Shown: in pieces, positions 1 through 11,866 of the stretch
Layout: every line of letters begins with the position of its first letter
Numbering within the stretch: position 1 is the first letter of the stretch
Origin: Adiantum capillus-veneris
Lineage: Eukaryota > Streptophyta > Polypodiopsida > Polypodiales > Pteridaceae
Assembly (NCBI GenBank): GCA_014529385.2
Contig: CM043954.1
Location: 94,813,247-94,877,246 of the forward strand
Direction: 5' to 3'
Length of the DNA stretch: 64,000 nucleotides
Program-made: the position numbers and the translations under genes
Notes under the pieces: generated by a model
Told to the model about the DNA's origin: nothing
The model's database searches: none
What the model saw: only the letters and a program-made list of their open reading frames with translations

Positions 1-724
1 ATTGCATACACACTCACACAAGTCCATGTGTGGAGTAAGAAGACTCTCTCTCGCTCGTTCTCAAGCTTTAATGGAAAGCTTATCACCTACTCCAAGCTTG
101 TGAGAAGGGAGGCCTACACCAACAACTCTTGGCTTTGTGATGCAAATCCAACCAAGAGCCAAGCTTCAATGCATGCTCATCTCGTCTACCATGCTAACTA
201 CTAAGCTAAGCTATGCTAATATGAGTGATTATGTGAGGAGATGTACATCTTTCTCATAAGACTACTCCTTCCTAGCTCTCAATCTACTCTCATACCCCGC
301 TAGCTCTCGCCATCTTCAAAGGTGTGTGAGGTCTTGGGTCTGAGACCGTGATGGAATTGATGTTGTGTTTAATAAGTGTTTTGCTTAGTGCTTGAAGTGC
401 CCATCTTCATTGCACTAGCTAGAACTGAAGGAACAAAAAGAATTGTAATGTAAAATGTCTCTCTTGATGGGAGAAACCATAATACAAAGCCTTTTGGAGG
501 GGGGACCGGATCCATGTAAATCCGGTCCTCAAATGTTGTCAATAGCTTGATTTCTCTCTCTTTTGAAGTATTGTTCATGCTATCTAACTAGGTGTTATAC
601 TTTATGTTGCTCTCTCCACCCAAGCACTCTTGTTATTCTCATTAGGAATCTATTCTAATGAAATGCTCACTATGTTCATGCTATTTTCCGCTACACACAA
701 GTTACTAGACCATTAAATGTTACA
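1..724 (+). mobile_element. LTR fragment (end of a gypsy-family LTR, cut by window edge)
   Basis: This stretch matches, in reverse complement, the outer part of both LTRs of the gypsy element at 29941-38453: shared blocks include the GGAAAGCTT/AAGCTTTCC region, the Lys/Arg-like AT-rich middle and the terminal AAATGTTACA. It ends at TTACA (724), the same 3' LTR terminus as in that element. The bases that follow are not the initiator-Met primer site seen inside the gypsy element, so this is either a 3' LTR or a solo LTR in plus orientation. The rest lies left of the window. It contains no gene. Confidence 0.85.
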
Positions 725-2035
725 TGTAACCTCTTCTTTGAGAGCATGTCTAGCTTTCAAAAAGTGATAAGGGTTTGGCTAGAATTCGGTTTTTAAAGGT
801 TCATTCTTCCGTTTGCGGGAATTGCGGGAATTATTCAAGTCCCATTTTCTACAACAAGACTTAAAAATGTACGTTTTTTTGTTTATTTTGACCTTATGGT
901 TGTTTGTGGAGACCCTTAGTGCCATATAAAAATGAGGCACTAGTCCATGAACATGGGGCTCAAACTTAAGTTTAAGCCTCACTTGGTGTTGTCATGTGAG
1001 ATATTAAGAAGATGATTGAAGTTCAGTTGGAGCCTCACATGTGTCAATATAGAACTTGAAATCTCAATATTTTTGACCATTTTTTGTTGTATAGCCTTTA
1101 GATTGTGCATGGGTATTGCTTGTCACCGATTCAAAAATAAGGCACTAGCATGTGCTTGGTATGTATGAGCTTACATTTTTTTCCTCATTCACCTCACTTT
1201 CTTTATGTGACTATGGGGACACTATTGGGAACATGGGTTTTAGGTTTTATAATTGAATTGGGAAATTTGACCCTTATTCAGGTGACTCTTTGTATGTCCC
1301 CATGAGAAAACAAGAAAAAATCATTTTCTATGCTTTTTAATCAATGAGTTTTCTTTTTTAATTCATAAGAATTGTATGTTACTGTATATTGTTTTCTAGT
1401 CTAGATTCTCTTTCTTAGGTATTACATGTTACAAATTGAGAACAAAATTTTCACTAAAATAGATACTAATTGTTTAAAGATTAGCTAGAAAAGACAAATT
1501 TCAAGTGAATTAAAAAAAAATTCCTATCTTTTACATTAAGAAAAAATCACCAAATTACACATGAATTGATTACGTATAAGATGTGGGAGCCGATATACTG
1601 GTGGTCCCCAATTGTAAGACATATAGACCTCAATTGTATTGCATTAAATTGTAGGTGTCGTGAAAGACTACTCATCATAACATGACACACAACACTTTCT
1701 AAACAAAAGTATATGAGGTTGCATCTATACATATTCTTTCCATGAGGTGTCTTACTACTATGTTTATGTTTGCTTTGTTTTTCATTTCAGCTTTCTCCCT
1801 CCTCCAAGTACATTGCAAGTTTTTCCTTTTAGTGTAAACCTTGTCTTAAGTAGTAGATTACATGTGAAATGTGAAACTCAACTGAGAAAAATAAAAATTT
1901 CATATCTCTATTTTCCTGCCATATGTATGGTGTGCTTACTTTGAGATGATGTACTTTTTGTGAAGAGAATTGGGAGCTTGCTCTAGGAGTCCCTCTCTAC
2001 TAAATTGTATCCTCCAAATTTTTGCATTGGTGAAG
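725..2035. other. AT-rich intergenic DNA, nothing recognised
   Basis: No coding region, tandem repeat or terminal-repeat structure could be supported here. Open frames are short and have no recognisable motif. One CTTAAG-centred motif near 960-985 resembles those of the palindrome block that follows. Confidence 0.5.
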
Positions 2036-2760
2036 GTGAAAACGTAAGGCTCAAACTTAAGTCTAAGCCTCCACCCAATCGCAGACTTAAACTAAGCTTT
2101 AGCCTTCTCCTAGGTAGAGGTTTAAGTTTGAGCTTATGATTGTTATTTGGTAGAGGCTTACATTATTCTGTGATTATTCTTGGGTGGAGGCTAGAACTTA
2201 AGTATGAACCTCCACCCTCCCTCCACCCAAGAACAATCACTGGCTCTTAGTCCTCACAGGCACCTGAGGCTCGAGCTTAAGTTCGAGCCTCCACCCAACA
2301 ATAACCATTGGCTCTAACTTAAGCAACCTCCACCCACTGAAATTCTCAAAGTTAAGTTTGAGCCTTAACCGAAGAGTCACAAGGAGGTTGGATCTTAAGT
2401 ATATACCCATGTCATTACATGTTATCATAGATTTGTATATAGCTCCAACAACCTTGATGAATACATCCCTACTTCAGAGAACAAAGAGGCTTAAGTTATC
2501 TTGTGATTGTTCTTGGGTGGAGGTTCGATCTTAGTCCTCAAGCACCCAAGGCTCGAACTTAAGTTCGAGCCTCCACCCAAGGATATTTAGAGGGTGTAAC
2601 TTAAGCAACCTCCATCCACCCGAAGGCTCGAACTTAAGTTTGAGCCTTCACCCAAGAATCACTTGGAAGTTGGATCTTAAGTATACAGCCATGTCATTAC
2701 ATGTTATCGTAGACTTGTATATAGCTCCAACAACCTTGATGAATACATCACTACTCTAGA
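2036..2760. repeat. Duplicated block of CTTAAG-centred palindromes
   Basis: Many copies of a motif built on AGGCTCGAAC/GTTCGAGCCT around a central CTTAAG are followed by CCACCC. The copy at 2549-2572 is a perfect 24-bp palindrome; copies near 2266-2290 and 2625-2650 have single mismatches. A larger unit containing two palindromes and an AT-rich tail (GTTGGATCTTAAGTAT...) is present twice with a period of about 282 bp (compare 2387 and 2669). No ORF is associated. Shorter relatives (AAGTTCGAGC) recur at 4250-4300. The family is unknown to me. Confidence 0.7.
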
Positions 2761-5700
2761 GGACAAAGACCTTTGGAATACAAAGGAAAATTACAAAACA
2801 CTATATACTTAACTGCTATATTTGTAATTTCTCATAAGTAGTTTTGAAGTTACATCATTACATAATTTACAATAGCGGTGGCCATAAAGGTTCTCATAAA
2901 ATATAATGTCATTTTGATGAGGACCTTTGACTACTCCATGCTAGAGAGCATGTTGTCCATTAGCACACTGTTCACCATGCTATCCAGCTGAAGACTATCC
3001 ACATGTTGTTTCTACCTTGGGATCAATATGTCCAGCCAAGGCTCCAAAGCTCTACATGTGAATGAATGATGTGTTGTGCCACTTAAGAGGTAATGGTTCT
3101 AGAAGCTCTCGTTTTCCTATGTTAGATGTACACTACCTCTCGAGCCACGCTGCTCCTCGGCTACCACCTCATGCACTACCCACATTAAACTCTGCCTGAT
3201 GCCTATTTTTGCCCGAGCACAATAGCTGCTCAGGATGGCCTAACAAAATTCTGCATGGCCCTGTTGTTGCCGCCCCTTGCACCATCACACGCACCGTCCT
3301 TGAGCAGGGCTACGCTACTGCTACATCATCACATTGTCTCCCCACTATCTTATTGAGTCTCCAACACCACTGCTTCTCGACTACCAGCTCCTTAGCTGCC
3401 TACGTCAACTCTGGCCGTTTGCTTTTGCCCGATCGCAACAGCTGCCCGTATGGCCTAACGACATCCCTCATTACCACCTTGTGCTGATTGCACCGTCAAA
3501 CGAGCTGACCTTAGAGTAGGGCGAGTACCCATGCAGTTTCACCATCACTGGCCTGCAGATAGTAAACACGAAGGCAGTAGACTTAAACCACACAGTGGGC
3601 ATCCAACTGCCATCGCCAAGAAGCATGGGGAGTGGATTGCTGGAACCTTCGAGGGCAATCAGTATGCCATTAGACGAAGGGGCTTGAGGCACCTCTAGCT
3701 GCACCTCCTGTGTTGCATATGAAGGCGGAATCCATGAGCTGAAATTCTCGTCTATTGGGAGGATGTCAAGCTTCTCGAGGAAAGCTTCCCAGATCTAAGG
3801 ATATTGAGGGAAATTAAGATCGAGCGTTGCAGAACATAGCAACAAGAAAAACTTGCCTATGATTTGGGTTTCTAGGTCGGAATTAGCAGCTGCTCCCTCG
3901 AAGCCCGGATCAACGTTGCACCTGCCACAAGCCCTGGTTGTCTATCCTAAATCGGCCGAGGGGCTGCAACATACAGTAGCTTCCATGCCCCACCTTAGTA
4001 GCCTAGCCTGCAGCTATCCTCATCTCCATCACTAATGTGCTGATGGATAGAATTGACGACAGCAGTCAGAGCTCGACGCGTCGTCAAGTTTAAATTTTGA
4101 ACGTGATGATTTCAGCTTTTAAAGTGTTTTTTGTATTTTTCCTACCATGTCTTCGTTATTTTTCCTACCTAGTACCATGTCTTGGTTAATCAAAAGTTTT
4201 GCAGAAGTGTGCAAGTGGAATCAACCTTGAAGTGCCATGGAGTTCAACCCAAGTTCGAGCCACCACATGAAGTGCAAACATGACCAATCTCAAGTTCGAG
4301 CTACCATGCAAAGTGCAAAGGTATTCGATCTCAAGTGTAGTCATGTGTAGCCCAACTCAAACAAGACACTACAGAATAAGGAAGTGAGCTTTTACAAAGT
4401 CGAGGTCAAGGCTCCCTTTTGACTTGCTCGTGGCTACATTTTCTTGTATACCTCAATGTAATGTTTCTTCTTGTACGTTAGTCTGTGAAAGTGTTGTAAA
4501 GGAGTCTCGAAAACAATGTAATCTTGTTATAGTGTGGTTATTATGTTCATACAAGCTCTTGTAATTGAGTTTCTCAAACTCAAGATTATTTACCACGAGG
4601 ATGATAAACTACAAAACCTTGAAAACGCCTTCGAAAATGTCCTAAACAAGTCACTTTCTTTCCGTCTCAATTTCTACAACAAGCGTTGATAGTCCACCTA
4701 GTAGATAATAATTAACAAGATACCGATAGCACTTTTGTTTACATGTACAATTTTCTAGCATCATGAGCAGTGCAAGTTTGTGGTCTTCTCACAACTAATG
4801 TTTATTAGCTGGTTTTCCAAACCAAACCTTTAACATGTGTATGCCTTCTAAAATCCCCATGCAAGAGTAGAAACCCTCCTCTTTACACATAGATGGACTA
4901 TTTGAATTATAGTTCTTGCCTACATTACATTGTTGCAATTCTCTTCTATCTTTCATCAATTCTACATAGTTTTGCATTGCAAAGTCTTACATTGTGGTGC
5001 TTTTCATGATGTAGAATGTAAGTGTGAGATCTAATCACACTCCCCTTCAGGTATTCATGGGCTATTTGAATGTGTTCTTGCTTAACGCACATAGTTAATA
5101 ATGTATTGCTTTGTGGTGTTTTTTATTAGATAGAATGTAAGCCTAACATCTAAGAATTGTTCAAGATTTTGCAATGAAAGTTTGGGATTTTGCATGCAGA
5201 CTTTGATATGTCTCATATTTGCGACCTAGCACAATGCAAGCACATCATATGCAATAGTATGAGAAGGAACCTGACACTCCCTAATACTTAATAACAATGC
5301 AACATTGACACCAAATGTTTGAAAACAAATACAACCCAGCAAAACATTGTTAGACTTTTTGAAAAAGCAACCACTACCTGACAACAACTCAACCTAGCAC
5401 AACAAGAACTCAAGAGACTATGTCACAAAGAATTCTCCCAAAGTTATGAATTTTTCCCAAAATTCCTAAATATATGTTTAATGCTCCTTTGTGGAGAAGA
5501 ATGAATGCACTTTACCAGGTATTGAATTATGGACTACTCCCAATGAAGAATACAATATAATTTGATTTCTCCTCATCTATCATGAAGCTTTTCAACATCT
5601 GTTTATCAAACACTTGTATTGTAAGTAGCTCCCAAACAAATGGATCATACACATGTCCAGATAGGGTTGACCATCCTTGCACATGATGGACATGATCAAA

Positions 5701-5876
5701 GTGAACCGGCATATGCTCCAAATTATTACCTAGATGCATCCTATTAACCAAGTCCACTCCACTTCTTGGTCCTTTCACTGACATCTTGATGACATGTGGC
5801 TTCTCCTTGCTCGCTAGCTTCTTAGAAAAAAGAACACTAAACTAAAAGGATACATACTCTTTCTTTTTAAATCAAG
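2761..5876. other. Unassigned DNA with a GC-richer island
   Basis: From about 3100 to 4080 the base composition is richer in G+C than its surroundings and both strands carry open frames of 60-90 codons, but none matches a family I recognise. At 5527-5784 the minus strand holds an 85-codon frame (His/Val-rich start, then PFVWELLTIQVFDKQ) that looks protein-like and may be a fragment of a degraded transposon or host gene. Neither stretch is supported well enough to be called a gene. Confidence 0.35.
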
Positions 5877-6095
5877 CACTACAAGAGGTTGTGTGCACTT
5901 GTGGCGTTTTTAGCGACGGAAATACATTGGGTTTTTATACTCCCCAGTGTCGCTAATAGCATCGATACGGGAACATTTCTATGAGCATGGCTAGTGCCGT
6001 CGCTATATAGCGACGCATATAGTGAGACTAATAGCGACGCTTATAGCGACGTTGCAGATCCTTATATACCGGCGCTTATAGAAACGCCCGAGAGT
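5877..6095. repeat. 3' terminal and subterminal repeats of CACTA A
   Basis: After the CACTACAAGAGG terminus come several copies, in both orientations, of a TAGCGACGC / GCGTCGCTA decamer. Such clustered subterminal repeats are the usual binding sites of the CACTA accessory protein. The same motif set is present at the matching end of element B (25610-25884). Confidence 0.8.
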
Positions 6096-6522
6096 AAAAT
6101 ATTTTGGTGGCAGGGCATTCAACCATCAACCATATTAAATGTTTCAATAATAGAGTAAACCTAAATGAATCCAAGATAAGCCCAGATTCACCTTTGAAAG
6201 AAAGTGCAACTTAGGTATAGACCCCAAGTAGTCACCCACAAGACAATATAACCATTAACTCCACCATCCATAGTATTGTTTGCAGAATATAGATACAAAA
6301 TTGACAAAAGTAAATTGATGAAAGTAAATCAATGACAATTGTACACATCATAGGAAAAATCACTTGATTGTTAAGCTTTGCAAATGTAATAGTTACAACA
6401 CCGTTGTCATTATAGAGAAAATATACATGGTTTTCCAATAGTTACAAAAAGACATATACACGTCATCTCATGATACATATGCTATGACAAAAGGAAACTA
6501 ATGCTATCTATCTACGCCTATA
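6096..6522. other. 3' non-coding part of CACTA A
   Basis: AT-rich DNA between the subterminal repeats and the last exon of the En/Spm-type ORF. It is recognisably related to the matching stretch of element B (25261-25610), for example around ACCATGTATATT. No gene seen. Confidence 0.5.
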
Positions 6523-7826
6523 CTAACGTCGTCTAATCAGACGTCTCATCGTGTCCAAGCGGCGTATCTGTCGAATTAGCAAAAAAAAAACAATAAGAAA
6601 TCTTTTTGTAAGTATAAACATATAATTTACAAAACAATACAACAAATAGAAAGGAGTAAACCTAATATTAACCATGCTGCCACAAGAACTCAGAATGCCC
6701 ATCAAAGCATTTAAGCCCTTCCTGCTTGTGTACTCGCGCTCGTACGGTGTGGAGTCACGTCTTGTCATCGACCACTTATCAAAACATACAAAGAATCCAT
6801 TATGTTAGAACTTAAAAACCCCTAAACCCTAAATTGTCAAACCTAAAGAGAAATGCAAAAACACTTACAAAATCGGCCCCAAATGATGTCCACCCGCCAC
6901 TCCCCAAGTGGTGCGAGCTCCCTGTCTCTACTCGCGCTTTGGCTGCCTCCTTTTGTTGCTTCCACTTGTCATGATTCTCGCGCGCTGCTTTCTTTGCATT
7001 CTTTCAATCTTCTTTGGCCAGCCAATCTGGTCTGTTCCACCCATGCTTTATTGCTTTTTGCACTTCAGAACGCTTGTGCTTGTAGTATTCGCCCATTTGA
7101 ACCTTCATCAGGTCTTCATTGAAGCGGTCATCCCGTGTTGACACGGGAGACTTGTCATGCAGCATACTGATGACTTTATCTTCTAATTCACTTGGTACTT
7201 CACTTCATGTGTTTAGTATGTAGTGTCTAAACACCTGAGACCAAAGACCCCGCATGCGGGAGATCACCTTCTTGCCTTCATCATCCAAGATGATGCCGCC
7301 ATTGAAGTCGACGAAGTAAGGCAAGATCTCTCCCTTGTGACACGTGAACCTGGTGTCTTGACAGGGGTCTCTAGTGGCGTGTCGATGGGGGTACGGACGA
7401 CAGGTGTCTCCATTGGAGTCTAGGCCATGAAGCAAGGAGTGTTGACTGGGTTGACTCTCGGAGGAGTAGGTAGTGGTGTGGCCGTCAGTCGTGTAAAACC
7501 TGACATGTGGAGGCAGGCAAAGAAGGTAAAGGTAAAGAGCCTCGTTGAACACGAGATGGTGTTGAGGCATCAGTGATGGCATCCCCACAACCGCCGCCGC
7601 CACCACTAGAGCATCGATGCCTAGACAAGTGTGAAGATCGTCTCGTTGACACCGAAGCTTCAGAGCACACTGAATGCTCTGAAACACAGGGAGATGCTGA
7701 AGGAGTAGAACGACGTGATCGATGGTGCTCCAGAGCGATGACGCTTTTCATATCACCTCCGTTGCCCGGGTGATAAAGAAGAAACAAACTCATCATCATA
7801 CATACCTGCATTAAACACACGAACAT
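6523..7826 (-). pseudogene. En/Spm-type accessory transposase gene of CACTA A (Ptta family-like)
   Basis: This resembles the second ORF of plant CACTA elements (Pfam plant transposase Ptta/En/Spm), which encodes a DNA-binding protein acting on subterminal repeats. Reading leftward there is a Ser/Pro-rich N-terminal region (about 7826-7480), then a conserved core near 7250-6860 containing RSEVQKAIKHGWNRPDWLAK and LGSGGW, an intron, an exon with TPYEREYTSRKGLNALMGIL, a second intron, and a last exon ending near 6523. The introns sit where those of the copy in element B sit. The core is broken: relative to the copy in B, two Trp codons have become TGA (near 7212 and near 7000). It lies at the 3' end of element A, downstream of the TNP2 gene. 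Product inferred non-functional. Confidence 0.75.
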
Positions 7827-7866
7827 TTAATCTTAATATTGAATGAATGGAGAAGAAAACATGGAC

Positions 7867-7902
<36 letters not shown>

Positions 7903-8238
7903 CATAAAGGGGGAGGGATTCCTGTGTAGAGATATTTCGTTGAATTTCTTGTGAATTTGTAAAAGCATTGCGCTCCGAGTGCGATGGAGGTTGAAGTTGC
8001 AATCGCGAAGGTGATCCGTCTCTGCTCATAGATGTTGCTCGGCATAGCGTGTCTCGGGCTCTATCAAATCCATCTAGCCACTCTCCAATGTAAATTAGGG
8101 ACTTTGATACCAGCCAACCTTCTTCCATGCTGCCCTCTGGACATGCCTTCTGACGCACATATCCCTTAAGTGTTTTCATGAAACATTCTAAAAAGAACAT
8201 CCATCTGGAATGTATTGTGCCAGCTCTTTCCACCTCAT
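7811..8238 (-). pseudogene. 3' part of CACTA A TNP2-like transposase (DUF4218-like end)
   Basis: An open frame with HSRWMFFLECFMKTLKGYV and CPEGSMEEGW matches the DUF4218-type region that follows the catalytic domain in TNP2-family CACTA transposases. It starts abruptly at the left junction of element N (8239). The matching upstream half of the same exon, ending in HLLVHTVD, lies beyond the other junction at 16025. The 3-bp CAT repeat at both junctions and continuity of the frame across them show that N inserted into this exon. Downstream the frame runs into a (GA)n tract and a stop, so the usual C-terminal part is missing or unrecognised. Confidence 0.8.
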
Positions 8239-8520
8239 CACTACAACAAAAAAGGTGTCATCGACGCAGATATCGACGCCTCGTGTCGATATCTGCGTCG
8301 ATATCTATGTCCCTGTGAAACTGTTGCTATTTGCATCGATATCTGCGTGGAAAGGCTTTATTTGCGACGCAGATATGGACACAGTTATAGACGCATATAT
8401 CGACGCAGATATAGACGCAGATAGTGACGCAGATATAGGCGCAGATAGTGACACAGATATGGACTCAATTATAGACGCAGATATGGACGGATATATAGAT
8501 GCATATATCGACGACCATAA
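8239..8520. repeat. Left terminal and subterminal repeats of CACTA N
   Basis: After CACTACAACA there are more than ten close copies of a 12-bp phrase of the type GACGCAGATAT(A/C), in both orientations at the very end and then in one orientation to about 8515. The right end (15835-16024) has the related phrase ATATCGACG / CGTCGATATACGCGTGG. Confidence 0.85.
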
Positions 8521-9277
8521 TAGAAAAAAAAAATCTTGGGCAGAGGGCAGGTAGCCAGGCTTGTGCCCAGTGAAAAGATGGACACAGCCACCACAGCCAG
8601 ACTTCTTGCCCTCTACCCAAGAAAGCGAGCAGCACCAAAATCAACCGTGCTCCCGCAAAAATTTTGGCAGAGTTTCCTTCGTTTTTACATAAACTTTTCA
8701 AAAAAAATATATCATGTATATGCCTCCTACATGCTATCCATGTAGGATCTCACATGAGATTTAAGGCCAATGACCATAACGAACCATAACCATAACTTAA
8801 AGCATAACCATAACCATAACTTAAAAGCATAACCATAACAAACCATAACCATAACTTAAAACCATAACCGACCAATATAACCACTTTGATCATAACCAGA
8901 AACAAAATTAATAATATACATAAGCATAACCAGAAAGTTAAACATAACCATAAACAAAACCTGAACCATAACTATGTCTATACAAGAATAGGAGAAATAA
9001 CCATGTCTATACAATGACAATGACAATAACTGTCTGAACAATAATCATAATTAACCATATACATATGTCTATACAAAAGGAGACACAGAAGCGTATCTGT
9101 GTCTCACAAAGCATATATATGAAATCCGGTCTACTGATAACTAGGCGTCACAACCTGCACATAGGACAACTCACAAAATTAGCTGTATTGATATTACTTC
9201 ACATATACTTACTTAATTAAATCAACTCACACATATTAACATCTCACCTCAAGCGATCAATGAGACTGTAAGGCCGC
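8521..9277. repeat. 3' non-coding part of CACTA N with (CCATAA)-type repeats
   Basis: From about 8770 to 9060 the sequence is a run of ACCATAACCATAACTTAAA-like units that degrade rightward. The hexamer CCATAA differs from plant telomeric repeats. The remaining part, before the end of the transposase at 9278, shows nothing recognisable. Confidence 0.6.
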
Positions 9278-11477
9278 CTAGTCTACAGGCTCTCCTGAAG
9301 CATGAAGATCATTCAATACTTCATAGATACCTTTCAAGCGTCTCTCTTTCTCTTCTTCGTACCTTTCAAGCCATTTTTGCATCAGCGCTGAATTTAGTAT
9401 ACAGAACTTCATGATCCTTTCTCGCATGGCGTCGTTCATTTTCTTCGGCACTCCTTGCCCTTGCGGCTTCTCTCCCACCAGTCTTGCATCCTTCTCATCG
9501 CTCCACAGTCGAGGCATTTCTGGTTCAGAAACAGATATAAATTCGTTCGTCAATACAAGAGATTCTTGCACCATCCATCCTTCTGCCATGCTCCCCTCTG
9601 GACGCGCTTTTTGGCGAACAAAACCCTTAAGTGTGTTTTCATGAACCGCTCTAGAAAGAACATCCAACGGCTGTGGACTGTACCTGCCACTGCAACCTCA
9701 TATACTACATGGACGAGCAAGTGCATTGGGATAGTTAAGCAGCTCGTGGGTAGATACTTCACGTTTCATTCCTGGAACAAGTTTCCCCTCATGTTGCTCC
9801 CATCGGCGATGCCACTCTTGTACATGCATAGGACGACATTCGATGCGACCAAGATGACCTTTGTGCAAGTGATGGCTATCTGGAAGATCATGGTGGTGGC
9901 CTTGATAAATTGTCTTTCGAAGAGAGGCAGAATAGCGCACATCCAAAGACTGTCTGCAAATTGGATATGCATTGTAACCCGAAGTTGTTAGCCCTGCATA
10001 TATTAAAACATGAATCAAGCCAAGGCAAAGTACTTGCGAATAGTGAGAATTTTGTAAATCAAGAACCATTACCAGAAGCTTCTCCATATCCTGGCCAATC
10101 ATGCATAGTCAACATAAGAAGTCCATGGATCCTTGCATGTTGTTGTCCTACTGGTTCAACTGCATCTGCTATGTCGATCCCATGCCATTCCTGGAGCTCG
10201 TCAACTAGTCGAGCTAGATAAACATCCATGTTTTTTGCCTTGAACTTACCAGGTACAATCAAGCTTAATATCAAATGACCCTTCTTGATGGCAAGCCACG
10301 GCAGGAGGTTGTGATTGATAAGGCACACAGGCCAAGTGCTCCATGATGAGCTTCTCAAGACAAATGGATTGACTCCATCCATTGCCATGCCCAAACGCAA
10401 ATTGTGTGGTTCACTCTTAAAATGTGGCCAGGTATCTTCAATGTGCCTCCAGGCCTTTGAATCAGCACAGCAGGCACCCTAAATGTTGCGCCTCCAGGCC
10501 AGGTATCTTCAATGTGTCTCCAGGCCTTTGAATCAGCAGACAAACACCCTAAATGTTGCGTTAGTGGATCTATTCGTAGAATGCCACCACATCAACTTTG
10601 AAATGGAACCACAACGAAACATGCTTTTTATCCTAGGAATAATAGCGAAATACCGCAACACTTTAGCTGGCACTGTCTCGCCAACTGCATCTTGTTTGTA
10701 GCGCATTGCTCTGCACTTAGGACACGACAGGCAATCTGCGAATTCATTGCGAAAAAGAATGCAATCATTTGGACATGAATGAATCTTGTTGTAGTCCAAG
10801 CCAACTGAGGTCAATAGTTGCTTTGCGTCTGGCCTGGAGGGGGGCATTTCATTGCTAGCCGGGAGAAGTTGCTCCCGCAACAACCTGTTTAAGCCACATT
10901 AAATTAAAAATCTCTCCAAGAACGTCACCGTTGCAATCGGAAAATCTCTTTTGTAAATTACGTACCTAAACAAAGTAGTGACGCTTGCATCTGACCACCC
11001 GTACACTGACTGAAGATTCAAAAATGCTAGACAAGTACAAAGCGTCGATATTTTGGCGCCTTCATAAATTGGTTGACGTGCCAACTTCCTCAACATGTCT
11101 TCAGGAGATAGGCGCACGGCTTCTGGTGCTACTTCGTTAGCGTTGTCCTCGCTTGTCTGGGAGAAGGCGTCCAGCATCTCCTCCATGCTGTCCTCTTCTG
11201 TCTGTAAGTCCTTTTCTGCTTCCATCCTTGGCTCTATATTGGTTGGACCTTCATGTGTAATCCTTTTTCTCTCTCTCTCAAATGTAGGTGCTATGTCGCG
11301 AAAATCAATGCCCGTTCCGTAGGAGTCGTATCGTAGATTCTGTATGGTTTCTTTAGCAAACTCTCCGTACTTGTGCACATGCTCATTACATATCCTACGC
11401 TTACGCAGGATTTGATACTTGCAGAGCGTGCACAAGCATGCAATCTTTTCCTCCATGTTAGTTGATGACGTTGCCAT
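9278..11477 (-). pseudogene. TNP2-like transposase remnant of CACTA N
   Basis: TNP2-type transposases cut and rejoin CACTA ends. Reading leftward from 11477: an N-terminal part with a Cys-rich motif (CLCTLCKYQILRKRRICNEH), an intron, a second block (10883-10533) with GLDYNKIHSCPNDCILFRNE and CPKC, then the Transposase_21-like core (10400-10059) with MAMDGVNPF, STWPVCLIN and KNMDVYLARLVDEL. After EWHRRWEQHEGK (about 9810) the reading jumps straight to the DUF4218-like part (about 9760-9550, HLLVHVV, HSRWMFFLERFMK). The middle section present in element C (HLLDPMHVFKNVG to SHDWH) is therefore deleted. There is also a frameshift inside the DUF4218-like part, and a duplicated 50-bp phrase near 10440-10550. 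The final frame (9667-9278) ends in a charged helix. Inactive. Confidence 0.8.
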
Positions 11478-11866
11478 CTACAATGATTATGAATGTTGTT
11501 TTAATATATATACTCCTCACAATGTAAACTACCTCGCATTCTCTAGTCTTGCCCAATTTCCGTACACCTCGGTCCAGAGTTGTACAGAGATCAGGACCAC
11601 GAGGTCAAAATATCGTCTTTATTGGTCAAATCCTATATGGGTAGACACATACGTGCAGTCCTAGGTGTACATGGCAATGCATGTAGTGGGCAAAACCCCT
11701 TTGCCTCTTTTAGTTCCATAGGTCTTCAACATCCAACCCCTATCTCCCTTTCTCTCTCTCGATCTGGCTCTCGCTATCTCTCTTTCTCTCTCTATTTTTC
11801 TATTTCCCAATCTCTCTCTCTATCTCACTCTCCACTTCTCTATCTCTCTCTCTTTCTATTTCCCTA
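11478..11866. other. 5' leader region of CACTA N
   Basis: Sequence between the N-terminal exon of the transposase and the satellite-like array. It includes a (CT)n-rich stretch at about 11745-11865. A similar phrase (CATTCTCTAGTC, then GTACACCTCGGTC) occurs upstream of the transposase of A near 18435-18480, so the two families share some leader sequence. Confidence 0.5.

Noticed and set aside
3100-4080. A host gene in the GC-richer island
   Set aside because: Both strands have modest open frames but no recognisable domain, start context or splice structure; frames are interrupted.
8770-9060. Interstitial telomere repeat
   Set aside because: The unit is CCATAA with irregular fillers, not the plant CCCTAAA repeat. 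The AATCTAA and TTTAGGTTTA runs at 18.8-19.2 and 24.1-24.3 kb fail for the same reason.
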